The notes beneath the pieces are model-generated. The model ran no database searches and was not told the origin of the DNA. It worked only from the letters and a program-made list of their open reading frames with translations. Below are positions 16,788-24,593 of a stretch of DNA of 64,000 nt, piece by piece (position 1 is the stretch's first letter; every line of letters begins with the position of its first letter). The stretch lies in assembly GCF_035994945.1 (NCBI RefSeq), contig NZ_CP108677.1:3720001-3784000 (forward strand). Direction: 5' to 3'. This stretch comes from Streptomyces sp. NBC_01216 (GTDB lineage Bacteria; Actinomycetota; Actinomycetes; Streptomycetales; Streptomycetaceae). Position numbers and translations under genes: made by a program.

Positions 16788-17534
16788 ATGGTCATGGAAC
16801 TGCTGTCGGTGAAAGAGGCTGCGGCCCTGCTCGGGGTGGATGATTCCCGTGTCCGTCAGTTGCTGCATGACGGGAAGCTGCAAGGGCAGCGAGTCGGTGG
16901 TCGTTGGCTGGTTGCCGGGGATGGTGTCCGGGATCGCAAGGACCGGAGCCCTCGTTCGCGGAGACCGCTGTCGGCCCGCAATGCGTGGGGCGTTCTGGCG
17001 ATGCTGGACGGCCATCAGCCGGTGAGCCTGTCCGATGCCGAGAAGTCCCGGGTGAGGACGCGGTTGCGGAACCTCCCTGCCCACGGGCGACTAGGTCCGG
17101 CCCTGCTCCAGGAGCTTCTTGCCGCCCGCGCCGAGGTTCGCTCGTACCGCGTTCATCCAGGCGTACTGCCGGTTCTGCTCGCCGCTCAGGATGTGGTGAG
17201 GGGGGGAGTGAGCGCCGCGGCGCAGGTGGGGGCGGACTACATCGCTCTCGGCCGTGCGGAGATCTACGCGCATCCCGACAGGGTCGACAGGCTGGAAGCT
17301 GAGTTCGGCATGGTCCGTGATGAAGAGCGGGGCAATGTCTCGGTCCGAATCCCCCCGGCGGAGATGTGGTCGTTCCTCTGCTCAAGGTCTGAGACGCCTG
17401 GGCAGGGCCATGACGCCCCCGCCTCAGTAGTGGCGGCCGACTTGCTGGACCGCCACGAGGGCCGAGCCGCCGCTGCCGCAGCTGGGTTGCTTGAGCCTCT
17501 GCTGACTCGCTACGCACAGCCTCGGAGGGTGTGA
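16788..17534 (+). CDS. AbiEi-like HTH antitoxin
   Basis: 248 aa. Residues 4-40 (LLSVKEAAALLGVDDSRVRQ, then GQRVGGRWLV) form a MerR/excisionase-type winged helix; the remainder is helical, with HPDRVDRLEAEFGMV. The stop overlaps the next gene's start region. As first gene before a nucleotidyltransferase with a duplicated operator in front, it fits the antitoxin slot of type IV toxin-antitoxin / abortive infection systems. Family identity beyond the HTH is inference. Confidence 0.7.
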   Translation: MVMELLSVKEAAALLGVDDSRVRQLLHDGKLQGQRVGGRWLVAGDGVRDRKDRSPRSRRPLSARNAWGVLAMLDGHQPVSLSDAEKSRVRTRLRNLPAHGRLGPALLQELLAARAEVRSYRVHPGVLPVLLAAQDVVRGGVSAAAQVGADYIALGRAEIYAHPDRVDRLEAEFGMVRDEERGNVSVRIPPAEMWSFLCSRSETPGQGHDAPASVVAADLLDRHEGRAAAAAAGLLEPLLTRYAQPRRV

Positions 17535-18328
17535 TCATGGCAGCCGATCTGCCCGACGTGCGACTGGAGTCGGACCTGTTCACCGGTCCACTGGTGGAGT
17601 TGTGGGGCGTGCTGTTCGACCTTTCGGAGCAGGTACCGGATGCCTGGTCGCTGATCGGTGGGCAGATGGTGCTCCTGCACGGCCTGGAGCACGGTCGGAC
17701 CCCACCGGCGGCGAGCGCCGACCTGGATGTCCTGGCTGACGTGCAGTCGGACCAGCAGAGCTTGCGCCGTTTGGTCGCGGCGCTGGAACGGCTCGGGTTC
17801 TCCCCCGCCGGCATGTCGCCGCAGGGCAACCTGTTGCACCGCTATCAGCGTGGTGTGGAGCCGCAGCGGTTGGTGGTGGATCTGCTGGCGCCCGACAACC
17901 TCGGCCCCCGTGCAGACCTCACGACGACGCCGCCCGGCCGCACACTTGAGGTGCCGGGCGGCCGGCAGGCCGCGCAGAGAACCGAGGCTGTGAGTGTGCG
18001 ACTGGGGCCGCGGACCGGCCGGATTCGTCGCCCCAGCCTGTTGGGGGCGATCGTGGCGAAGGCTGCGGCGGTGAGCATCAAGACCGCTTCACCGGAGCGC
18101 CACTACCGCGATCTGGCGTTCTTGCTCTCGTTGCCCGCCAATCCGCTGCAACTCAGAGATCAACTCGACAAGGGCGACCGTAAGAAGCTCGCGTTCGCGA
18201 AAACTCTGCACGATTCGCAGCATGCCGCGTGGCGTCAACTGCCCGACGAGAGTGTGAGGGCTGACGGCCAGGCCATGTACGCATTCTTGTCTCCGTCTCC
18301 GTCTCCGTCTCTGTCTCCGTCTCCGTGA
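17531..18328 (+). CDS. AbiEii-like nucleotidyltransferase toxin
   Basis: 265 aa. The N-terminal motif LIGGQMVLLHGLEHGR followed by SADLDVL is the G-G...LH..GR..S.DLD signature of the nucleotidyltransferase fold in AbiEii/MenT proteins; a Lys in GAIVAKAAAVSIK and the helical SPERHYRDLAFLLSL follow as in that family. It should modify RNA or tRNA using a nucleotide when the antitoxin fails. The last residues SPSPSPSLSPSP come from a TCTCCG hexamer tract. Islet C consists of this pair and its operator. Confidence 0.8.
   Translation: MIMAADLPDVRLESDLFTGPLVELWGVLFDLSEQVPDAWSLIGGQMVLLHGLEHGRTPPAASADLDVLADVQSDQQSLRRLVAALERLGFSPAGMSPQGNLLHRYQRGVEPQRLVVDLLAPDNLGPRADLTTTPPGRTLEVPGGRQAAQRTEAVSVRLGPRTGRIRRPSLLGAIVAKAAAVSIKTASPERHYRDLAFLLSLPANPLQLRDQLDKGDRKKLAFAKTLHDSQHAAWRQLPDESVRADGQAMYAFLSPSPSPSLSPSP
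18289..18326 (+). repeat. TCTCCG hexanucleotide tract at the 3' end of the toxin gene
   Basis: About six units with one T variant encode alternating Ser-Pro. Slippage would change length by two residues without shifting frame. Confidence 0.7.
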
Positions 18329-18451
18329 CGTGAGGGCGCCCGAGCGCCCGTGACCTCGTCGCCGTCGAGGCGGTGCGCAAGTGGTGCAGGACTCCAGGAT
18401 CGGTCTAGACAACAACTAAGCCCCAGGTCGCTGACCTGGGGCTTAGTTCAA

Positions 18452-18493
18452 GAGCGGATGACGGGAATCGAACCCGCGCTACAAGCTTGGGAA
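18452..18493. repeat. att copy 4, left end of element D
   Basis: 42-bp repeat, differing from the tRNA by C at the variable position, as in copy 1. Hairpin GCCCCAGGTC gct GACCTGGGGC lies on the left; the arm TTGACCGCTCCTGCTGGC..GTTGTGCCACGG is at 18567-18599. Confidence 0.9.
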
Positions 18494-18791
18494 TCACCCG
18501 GCGCTTGGGTGTGCATATGGATTCTGAGCTGGGTGAACGTTCGGCCGAGGTCCCGTCTTGGCTGCTGTTGACCGCTCCTGCTGGCATGTTGTGCCACGGT
18601 CTCCCCCGCTGGCGTCAGGGGGATGGGGAGCGGGCGGTGGCGAGGATGCGGCCGCATGTGTGTCACCGCGCCTTGCGGGACCACTGCCGGCGGTAGGGCG
18701 TGACGCTGGGGTCGTACGCGCACGTGACCAACGCCCCGTTGGCGGCCCGCAGTATGCGTCCCCGGTCAGGCGCCACGGCCGCGGGCGGGTG
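18494..18791. other. Left end of element D, no gene
   Basis: Contains the att arm and otherwise non-coding sequence before the convergent end of the AhpD-like gene. Confidence 0.5.
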
Positions 18792-19331
18792 CTACTGGGG
18801 GAGAGGGACGGAGGGGAAGTCGAGCTCGGTGCGGCCGACGGAGTTGAAGTAGTTGGTGAATATGTTGAGGGCGACCGCGCCGATGATCTCGCCGATCTCG
18901 CCGTCGCCGTAGCCCGCGGTGCGGACGGCCTCGATGTCCGCGTCGGCGACGAAGCCCTTGTGGCGGACGACGGCGCGGGCGAACCGCAGCGCGGCGGCGA
19001 CCTTGGGGTCAGCTGCCTCGGCGCGACCTCCGGCGGCGAGGTCCGCGGTGCTGACACCTGCCTTGGCGCCGAGGACGTGATGGGCCGCGTAGCAGTACTC
19101 GCAGGAGTTCTCCACGGCGGTGACGAGGGCGATCTGCTCACGGACCGCGGCGGAGAGGTGCCCCTTGGCCAGGGCGCCGCCGAAGGAGAGGTACGCGTCC
19201 AGGACGGCCGGCGAGGAGGCCATCGCCCGCATCATGTTGGGCGTCGCGCCCAGGGCGCGCTCGACCCGGTCGAGCTGGGCCTTGGCGGCGGGGGTGGCGG
19301 TGTCCGGGTCGACGGTGGACAGGCGAGACAT
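18792..19331 (-). CDS. AhpD-like carboxymuconolactone decarboxylase family protein
   Basis: 179 aa. ATG 19331 is chosen because GAAGGAG sits 7 bp upstream; the ATG six bases earlier is too close. The redox motif CEYCYAAH with a second His is the alkylhydroperoxidase AhpD / CMD signature (CxxC..H). Probably a thiol peroxidase or disulfide reductase. Divergent from a MarR regulator across three palindromes, suggesting oxidant-induced expression. Confidence 0.9.
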   Translation of the reverse strand: MSRLSTVDPDTATPAAKAQLDRVERALGATPNMMRAMASSPAVLDAYLSFGGALAKGHLSAAVREQIALVTAVENSCEYCYAAHHVLGAKAGVSTADLAAGGRAEAADPKVAAALRFARAVVRHKGFVADADIEAVRTAGYGDGEIGEIIGAVALNIFTNYFNSVGRTELDFPSVPLPQ

Positions 19332-19379
19332 GAGCATGCTCCTTCGGGCGGCGGCCGAGTCCGACCGCACGTCAGTTTG

Positions 19380-19430
19380 TTGGCAGTGCCAAGAACTGTT
19401 GGCGCTGCCAAATATAGTTGGCTCTGCCTA
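19380..19430. promoter_or_regulatory. Triple MarR operator
   Basis: TTGGCAGTGCCAA (19380-19392), TTGGCGCTGCCAA (19399-19411) and TTGGCTCTGCCTA (19418-19430) are three near-identical 13-bp palindromes at an exact 19-bp pitch between the divergent AhpD-like and MarR genes. Confidence 0.75.
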
Positions 19431-19498
19431 GAATGCAAGCCGGAGTTGAGAACGGTCCGGCTCGGTGTTCGGTCAAATGGTCATGAAGGAGGTTCATC

Positions 19499-20104
19499 GT
19501 GGGTGATATGCCTGGGCTGTCCCCCAGCGAGCAACTGCTCATCGGGCTTAGCCGACTTGGCCAGGCGGTCCGGTTGAGCGCATGGCACAACGCAGGGCCG
19601 ACGAAGCTCACCCCGCTGCAGTCCGACATCCTGCTGTTCCTGGACGGTGACCGCCGGCCCCGCCGGCAGGGCGAGATCGTCTCGGCTCTGGCCTCCACCG
19701 CGCCGACCGTCAGCGACGCCGTGCGCGCCCTGGCGGGAAAGCGCCTGGTCGACCGTCAGCGCGACCCTGTCGACTCACGCGCCATCACTCTTGTCCTGAC
19801 CGAGACCGGACGGACCGAGGCCGCTCGGCTCGCCACCATCCCCGAGCCACTGCGCGCGGCGCTCGACGGACTCGGCGAGGAGGATGTCGCCGCAATGCTG
19901 CGCGGAACGACCAGCATGATCCGGATCCTCCAGCAGTGGCACGCGATCCCGGTCTCCCGTACCTGCGTCACCTGCCGGTTCTACCGTCCCGACGCCCACC
20001 CTGGCGATCTCCGTACCCCGCACCACTGCGCCTTCGTGGATGCCGCGTTCGGGGACGTCGACCTCCGGCTCGACTGCCCCGACCACCAAACGGCCGACGG
20101 CTGA
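19499..20104 (+). CDS. MarR-family regulator with C-terminal Cys cluster
   Basis: 201 aa from GTG 19499 (GAAGGAGG upstream). Winged-helix core LTPLQSDILLFL, RQGEIVSALASTAPTVSDAV, wing DPVDSRAITLVLTETGR. Beyond ~residue 150 it has an unusual tail RTCVTCRFYRP...HHCAFVD...LDCPDH, with Cys/His spacing that could bind zinc or sense oxidants. Divergent from the peroxidase-like gene, with the three operators between them. Confidence 0.88.
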   Translation: MGDMPGLSPSEQLLIGLSRLGQAVRLSAWHNAGPTKLTPLQSDILLFLDGDRRPRRQGEIVSALASTAPTVSDAVRALAGKRLVDRQRDPVDSRAITLVLTETGRTEAARLATIPEPLRAALDGLGEEDVAAMLRGTTSMIRILQQWHAIPVSRTCVTCRFYRPDAHPGDLRTPHHCAFVDAAFGDVDLRLDCPDHQTADG

Positions 20105-20168
20105 CTTGATCCCTGGACTCGGATCCCGAACGAGTCGGGACCGACTAGGTACTGAGCGTTTTCCAACC

Positions 20169-20561
20169 TCATGCTGATGCGTGGTGAAGGACGAGTACGG
20201 CCTTCACGACGTCGGTGATTCGGTTGGTGCTGCAGCGGAGCTTCCGCAGGAGGCGCCACCCCTTGAGGGTGGCCATGGCCTGCTCGCCGAGGCAGCGGAT
20301 CTTGGCGTGGGTGGTGTTGTGGCGGCGCTTCCATCTCTTGAGTCGGCGGCCCCGAAGCGGTACCCGGACGGGTCCGCCGGCTCCTTGGTACGCCTTGTCC
20401 GCCCAACATCTGAGTCCTGCTTCGGTGAGGGCTTCGATGATCCCGTGCTGTCGAGCGGCGGTCAGGTCGTGAGCCGAGCCGGGCAGAGCCGGCGAGGCCC
20501 AGAGCAGCCGTCCGAACGGATCGGTCAGGACCTGCACGTTGATGCCGTGAGCCTTTTCCAA
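20169..20561 (-). pseudogene. IS1647-like (IS5-group) transposase, C-terminal half
   Basis: Reads MEKAHGINVQVLTDPFGRLLW, SPALPGSAHDLTAAR and WADKAYQGAGGP...KRRHNTTHAKIRCLGEQ, the DDE region of an IS5-group transposase. The N-terminal half is absent; just upstream (right) lies a ~65-bp segment of ~21-bp units (20580-20645) also found before the N-terminal remnant at 22.7 kb. Inactive internal-deletion derivative. Confidence 0.8.
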
Positions 20562-20810
20562 CCTGACGGTGCTGGTCGCGTGTTATGGCTGAGCGCTTCA
20601 GATGGCGGATGAGCGCTCTGGTTGGCGGGGCTGAGTACTTCGGTTGGCGAGCGGTATGGCGGGGATGGACTCGGCTGAGGTGTGACGGCCAGCAGTCGGC
20701 GGTCCGGATCCAGGTATACGCCGGTTCTGTCCTCCCGTAACGTCATCGTCTCAAAGATGCCGCCGGGCTGATCGACCAGTTGCTCACACGTGTCCATCCC
20801 GGAGACGGAG
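20562..20810. other. Repeat-bearing gap between IS remnant and HD gene
   Basis: 20580-20645 matches the reverse complement of 22595-22665, with ~21-bp units containing GGCG...GAGCGCT. A minus-strand frame reading MDTCEQLVDQPGGIFETM (about 20700-20797) may be a small-gene remnant. Confidence 0.4.
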
Positions 20811-21512
20811 TCATGGGGTTGTCCCGGCACCCGCCGCATTCCCCGCAGGCTGGTCACCCCATGCTGAGTGGGCGATCAGGTCGTGCCAGTCGGACAGTGT
20901 GCCTTCCGGCAGATGGCGGCGCAGTACCTGGCCGGGAAAGCTCAACGGGCTGGCCTTGGCCGGGTTCTCCAGGGCCTGCGCGACGATCGCGTCGGTGATC
21001 GCATAGGCCAGGTCGTCCCGGGGGAATGCGGCGTGGACACGGTCCGCGAAGCCTGGCGGCAGTTGCTCCCCGCCGCGTCCCAGCACGTCAACGGCGGCGC
21101 CTGCCTGGGTCAGCGCGACTTCCGGACCCTTGCGGTGCGCAATCCCGTCCGATGTGTGCAGCGCGATGGCGTCCCACACCACCGCGACCCGCGCCTCGTC
21201 TGCCCCGTGTTCCCGCAGGAACCGGGCGGCCAGGTCGGCCCCGTCCACCTCGAACCGCTGGCCTCCGTTGCCCTGCTCGCACAGGCCCAGATCGTGCAGG
21301 ACGCAGCCCAGGAACACCACCTCGTCGTCGTAGTCGGCGCCGGGCCGCAGTCCCTGCAGGTCGGCCAGGGCGCGGGCGAACAGATAGCTGCGCACGCTGT
21401 GCCGGTACAGGAAGCCGGGCTCGGCGTCCGCGACGAACCGCAGCGCACGTGAGGTCAGTTCGGTACGCGGCAGGTCGAAGTCCGCACACGGGTCGGGGAG
21501 GGAAAGGTCCAC
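20811..21512 (-). CDS. HD-domain hydrolase
   Basis: 233 aa from GTG 21512 (GGGAGGGAAAGG upstream). Metal-binding HD signature: HSVRSYLFARAL then FLGCVLHDLGL, later AIALHTSDGI. Proteins of this form are phosphohydrolases on nucleotides or related small molecules, often annotated cyanamide-hydratase-like. Divergent from the GlxA-type regulator, which may control it. Confidence 0.85.
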   Translation of the reverse strand: MDLSLPDPCADFDLPRTELTSRALRFVADAEPGFLYRHSVRSYLFARALADLQGLRPGADYDDEVVFLGCVLHDLGLCEQGNGGQRFEVDGADLAARFLREHGADEARVAVVWDAIALHTSDGIAHRKGPEVALTQAGAAVDVLGRGGEQLPPGFADRVHAAFPRDDLAYAITDAIVAQALENPAKASPLSFPGQVLRRHLPEGTLSDWHDLIAHSAWGDQPAGNAAGAGTTP

Positions 21513-21576
21513 AGTGGGCTCCTCAGCAGGTCGGGGTTGCTCCGATCCTGCGGCAGCTCCAGCCCCCCGGACAGTG

Positions 21577-21590
21577 GCTGGAATGCCAGC
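21577..21590. promoter_or_regulatory. Palindrome GCTGGAATGCCAGC before the GlxA-type gene
   Basis: GCTGG/CCAGC arms 4 bp apart, ~20 bp upstream of ATG 21609 in the divergent gap. A candidate operator. Confidence 0.35.
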
Positions 21591-21608
21591 ATGCGCTAAC
21601 TTCTAGCC

Positions 21609-22565
21609 ATGTCGGTCATCGCCATCCTTGCTCTCGACGGCGTCCTGCCCTTCGAGCTGTCCATACCCGGCCAGGTCTTCGGCACGGCCAACGAGGTCGC
21701 CGCCACCCGGCACTACCAGCTGCGAGTGTGTGCCCCCAACCCGACCGTCACCACCTCACCGGAACACGGAGCGTTTCGGATCCAGGTGCCGTACCGACTG
21801 GACGCCCTCACGGAGGCGGACACCGTCATCGTCCCCGCCCACGCCGGCTTCCTCGACCCTCCGCCCAACCTCGTGGTGACGGCCCTGCGCGACGCGGCAG
21901 CCCGCGGCGCCCGCATGGCCTCGATGTGCGTCGGCGCGTTCACACTCGCCGCCACCGGTCTACTCGACGGGCACAAGGCAACCACCCACTGGCAGTACGC
22001 GGACGAACTCACCCGCCGCCATCCGCGCGTGGCCGTGGACAGCGGTGTCCTGTTCGTCGACAACGGCGCCCTGATCACGTCAGCCGGCGTCGCCGCAGCG
22101 CTGGACCTGTGCCTGCACCTGGTCCACCGCGACTTGGGCGCGGACTGTGCGGCGGCTACCGCACGCCGCACAGTGATGCCGTTGCAACGCGACGGTGGGC
22201 AGGCCCAGTTCATCGAGCCGTCCCAGACTGCGACGACCGGCACCACCCTGCTGAGCCCGACACTGCACTGGATGGCCGGCAACCTGCACCGCCCGCTCAC
22301 ACTGGCAGATATCGCGGGTCACGCGGCGATGAGCGTGCGCAGCCTCAACCGACACTTCCGCGCACAGACGGGCACCACGCCGCAGCAGTGGCTGCTGCGC
22401 GCTCGCGTCCGCCGCGCCCAGCAACTCCTGGAGACGACCGACCTCCCGGTCGAGCGCATCGCCGACGCGAGTGGCTTCGGCTCCGCAGTGACGCTGCGCC
22501 ACCATTTCGCCCGTGTGGCAGGCACGTCACCGCACGCGTACCGCACTGCGTTCCAAGCACGGTGA
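21609..22565 (+). CDS. GlxA-family AraC-type regulator (DJ-1/PfpI plus HTH)
   Basis: 318 aa. The N-terminal DJ-1/PfpI-like domain covers residues 1-180, with MASMCVGAFTLAATGLLDG at the position of the nucleophile elbow. The C-terminal AraC double HTH runs ~215-310 (TLADIAGHAAMSVRSLNRHF, then RVRRAQQLLETTDLPVERIA). Likely regulator of the adjacent divergent HD-hydrolase gene. Confidence 0.92.
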   Translation: MSVIAILALDGVLPFELSIPGQVFGTANEVAATRHYQLRVCAPNPTVTTSPEHGAFRIQVPYRLDALTEADTVIVPAHAGFLDPPPNLVVTALRDAAARGARMASMCVGAFTLAATGLLDGHKATTHWQYADELTRRHPRVAVDSGVLFVDNGALITSAGVAAALDLCLHLVHRDLGADCAAATARRTVMPLQRDGGQAQFIEPSQTATTGTTLLSPTLHWMAGNLHRPLTLADIAGHAAMSVRSLNRHFRAQTGTTPQQWLLRARVRRAQQLLETTDLPVERIADASGFGSAVTLRHHFARVAGTSPHAYRTAFQAR

Positions 22566-22594
22566 CGCCCAACGCGAACAAGTGGCACCTGACT

Positions 22595-22665
22595 CGCAAT
22601 GTCACGCCGCTCGCCAACTGAAGTGCTTGACCCCGCCACCACAAGCGCTCACCCGCCAGGTGAAA
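22595..22665. repeat. ~65-bp segment of ~21-bp units shared with 20580-20645 (inverted)
   Basis: Three imperfect 21-bp units around GCCAnnnnAAGYGCTY. The same segment sits in inverted orientation beside the other IS remnant; in both cases it lies 5' of transposase sequence, so it is probably the IS left end or its regulatory region. Confidence 0.5.
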
Positions 22666-22717
22666 CGCTCAGTCACACTTGTTGGACAGCTCTGCAGAAC
22701 AGCGAAGCTCCTGGTAG

Positions 22718-23082
22718 ACGGGTTCTCGACCAAGATCGCCCGCAGCCACCAGGAGCTTCGCGTGCTTGCCTACCCGTCGTCGATTGACCTGTCCAGTCGC
22801 ACCTTGCGGTGCCTGGCCGGACACCTCGCCGTCCGGCGAGGGGAGGTCGGGACCCGGTGGCGGCGGCTCACCACCGGACGGCAGGCCCTCCTCGCCCTGG
22901 CGCATCTGCGGTGCGGTGACACCTACGCCCAGCTCGCCGCCGGGTTCGGTATCGGCATCGCCACCGTGTACCGCTACATACGCGAGGCCGTCGAAGTGCT
23001 GGCCGCGCTTGCGCCCACCCTGGCCGAGGCGATGCGTGTCGCACCCCTCCCTGACATCGTTGGGCGAGACACCCCGGCGTGA
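22718..23082 (+). pseudogene. IS1647-like transposase, N-terminal half
   Basis: Reads YPSSIDLSSRTLRCLAGHL, GTRWRRLTTGRQALLALAHL and FGIGIATVYRYIREAVEVL, the HTH-bearing N-terminus of the same transposase type as the 20169-20561 remnant. Coding stops at about 23080, where an IS3-family element begins. Confidence 0.75.
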
Positions 23083-23124
23083 TCAGTTAGCCTGGGTGGA
23101 CGAGCGAGCAGGAGAACCACCCGT

Positions 23125-23138
23125 ATGACCAGCACTAG
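23125..23138 (+). pseudogene. IS3 orfA, first codons (interrupted)
   Basis: ATG ACC AGC ACT AG, continuing at 24224 as AGC GGC CCC GGT once the IS5 copy and one CTAG are removed (MTST-SGPGPDPAPKPKRR). Confidence 0.7.
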
Positions 23139-24219
23139 GTCCTGTCTGAAGTCCAGATCACGAATGTGTGGGATCGCCTGCGCGCGACGGGGTGTCCTTG
23201 GTAGTTAAGTGGCCATGGCGCGAGGCGATCTCACCGACGAGCAGTGGTCCCTGATTGAGCCCCATCTCCCGATCGCCGCGGTCGGGCCTATCCCCGACCT
23301 GCGGAAATACTTCAACGCGGCGATGTGGCGCTTTCGGACCGGCAGCCCGTGGCGCGACCTGCCGGAGGAGTTCGGCCCCTGGCAGAGTTCCTACGACCGC
23401 TTCCAGGTCTGGGCGAAGCAGGGCATCTTCCAGAATCTGATGGAGATGGTGATCGCGGAAGCTGCCGCCCGCGACCAGGTCGACCTGGGGCTGGTCAGCG
23501 TGGACTCGGCGACAGCACGGGCACACCACCATGCCGCCGGGATGATCCTGGATCCGGAGCAGCTGGCAGCCCTGGAGGCGGCTGTCGAGGCCGAAAAGGG
23601 GGTTTGGTGGAAGGACAACAGCCGCAAGACCGGCAGGAAGAGGACCCCGCCCGCGAGGAGCGACGCCGGGTTCGCCGACGGTACCGGATCCGCTTGACCG
23701 CCGCTGACCTGGGGCGTTCGAGGGGTGGGCTGACCAGCAAGATTCATCTGGCGGCTGACCGGCGCTGCCGTCCGCTGGCGTTCGTGCTCACGCCCGGGCA
23801 GTGCGGTGACAGTCCGCAGTTCGTCCCGGTGCTGGAGAAGGTGAAGGTCCGCGGGCCGGTCGGGCGCCCGAGGACCCGGCCGGACGCCATAGCCGGCGAC
23901 AAGGCGTACTCGTCCCGCAGCAACCGTGCTCACCTGCGCAAACGCAACATCAAGGCCGTCATCCCGGAGAAGAAGGACCAGGCCGCCAACCGGAAGAAGA
24001 AAGGCCGCAAGGGAGGCCGCCCCGTCAGCCACGACTCCGCGCTCTACAAGGAGAGAAACACCGTCGAGCGGTGCATCAACCGTCTCCGAAACTGGCGGGG
24101 CATCGCCACCCGCTACGACAAGACCCCAACCAGCTACGAAGCCGGACTGCACCTGTGCGGTGCGATGCTCTGGCTCCGCAGCATCACACCGCCCTCATGA
24201 TCCGAACTTCAGACAGGAC
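23139..24219 (+). mobile_element. IS5-family insertion sequence, 1081 bp, CTAG target duplication
   Basis: Terminal inverted repeats GTCCTGTCTGAAGT / ACTTCAGACAGGAC, flanked by CTAG on both sides (23135-23138, 24220-24223). Carries a two-frame transposase. Confidence 0.9.
23215..24200 (+). CDS. IS5-family transposase (two frames, probable programmed frameshift)
   Basis: First frame from ATG 23215 to 23697: ARGDLTDEQWSLIEPHLP, FRTGSPWRDLPEEFGPW, and the first DDE Asp region LVSVDSATARAHHHA. The second frame takes over near 23690 and runs to 24200: GGLTSKIHLAADRRCRPL, DAIAGDKAYSSRSNR (second Asp) and KERNTVERCINRLRNWRG (Glu). Split ORFs of this type are normal for this IS group, so the element is probably active. 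Confidence 0.85.
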
Positions 24220-24223
24220 CTAG

Positions 24224-24593
24224 CGGCCCCGGTCCCGATCCGGCGCCGAAGCCGAAGCGCCGCACCTTCACCGCCGAGTACAAGCTGAGGATCGTCGCCG
24301 AGTACGACGCCGCCCCGGCCGGCGAGAAGGGTGCCGTCCTGCGCCGCGAGCGCCTGTACCACTCCCACATCATCGAGTGGCGGGCCGCCCGCGACGCCGG
24401 CGCGCTCGCGCAGCTGACCGACCACCGCACCAGCCCCGCCCGCCCCAGGAAGCACCCTGCGGAAGCCGAGAACGCCAGGCTGCGGCGGGAGAACGAGCGG
24501 CTGCGCACGGAGGTGGACCAGAAGAACGCGGCACTGGAGGTGCTGGGAAAAACACACGCGCTCTTGCAGTCACTCTCCAGGGGCGCGGGCTGA
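24224..24593 (+). pseudogene. IS3 orfA, main part (separated from its start)
   Basis: Reads RRTFTAEYKLRIVAEYDA...GAVLRRERLYHSHIIEWR, the IS3 OrfA HTH, followed by a leucine-zipper helix AENARLRRENERLRTEVDQK. It lost its start codon to the IS5 insertion. An A5 run at 24548-24552 (GGGAAAAAC) is a likely -1 frameshift site leading into orfB. Confidence 0.8.
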
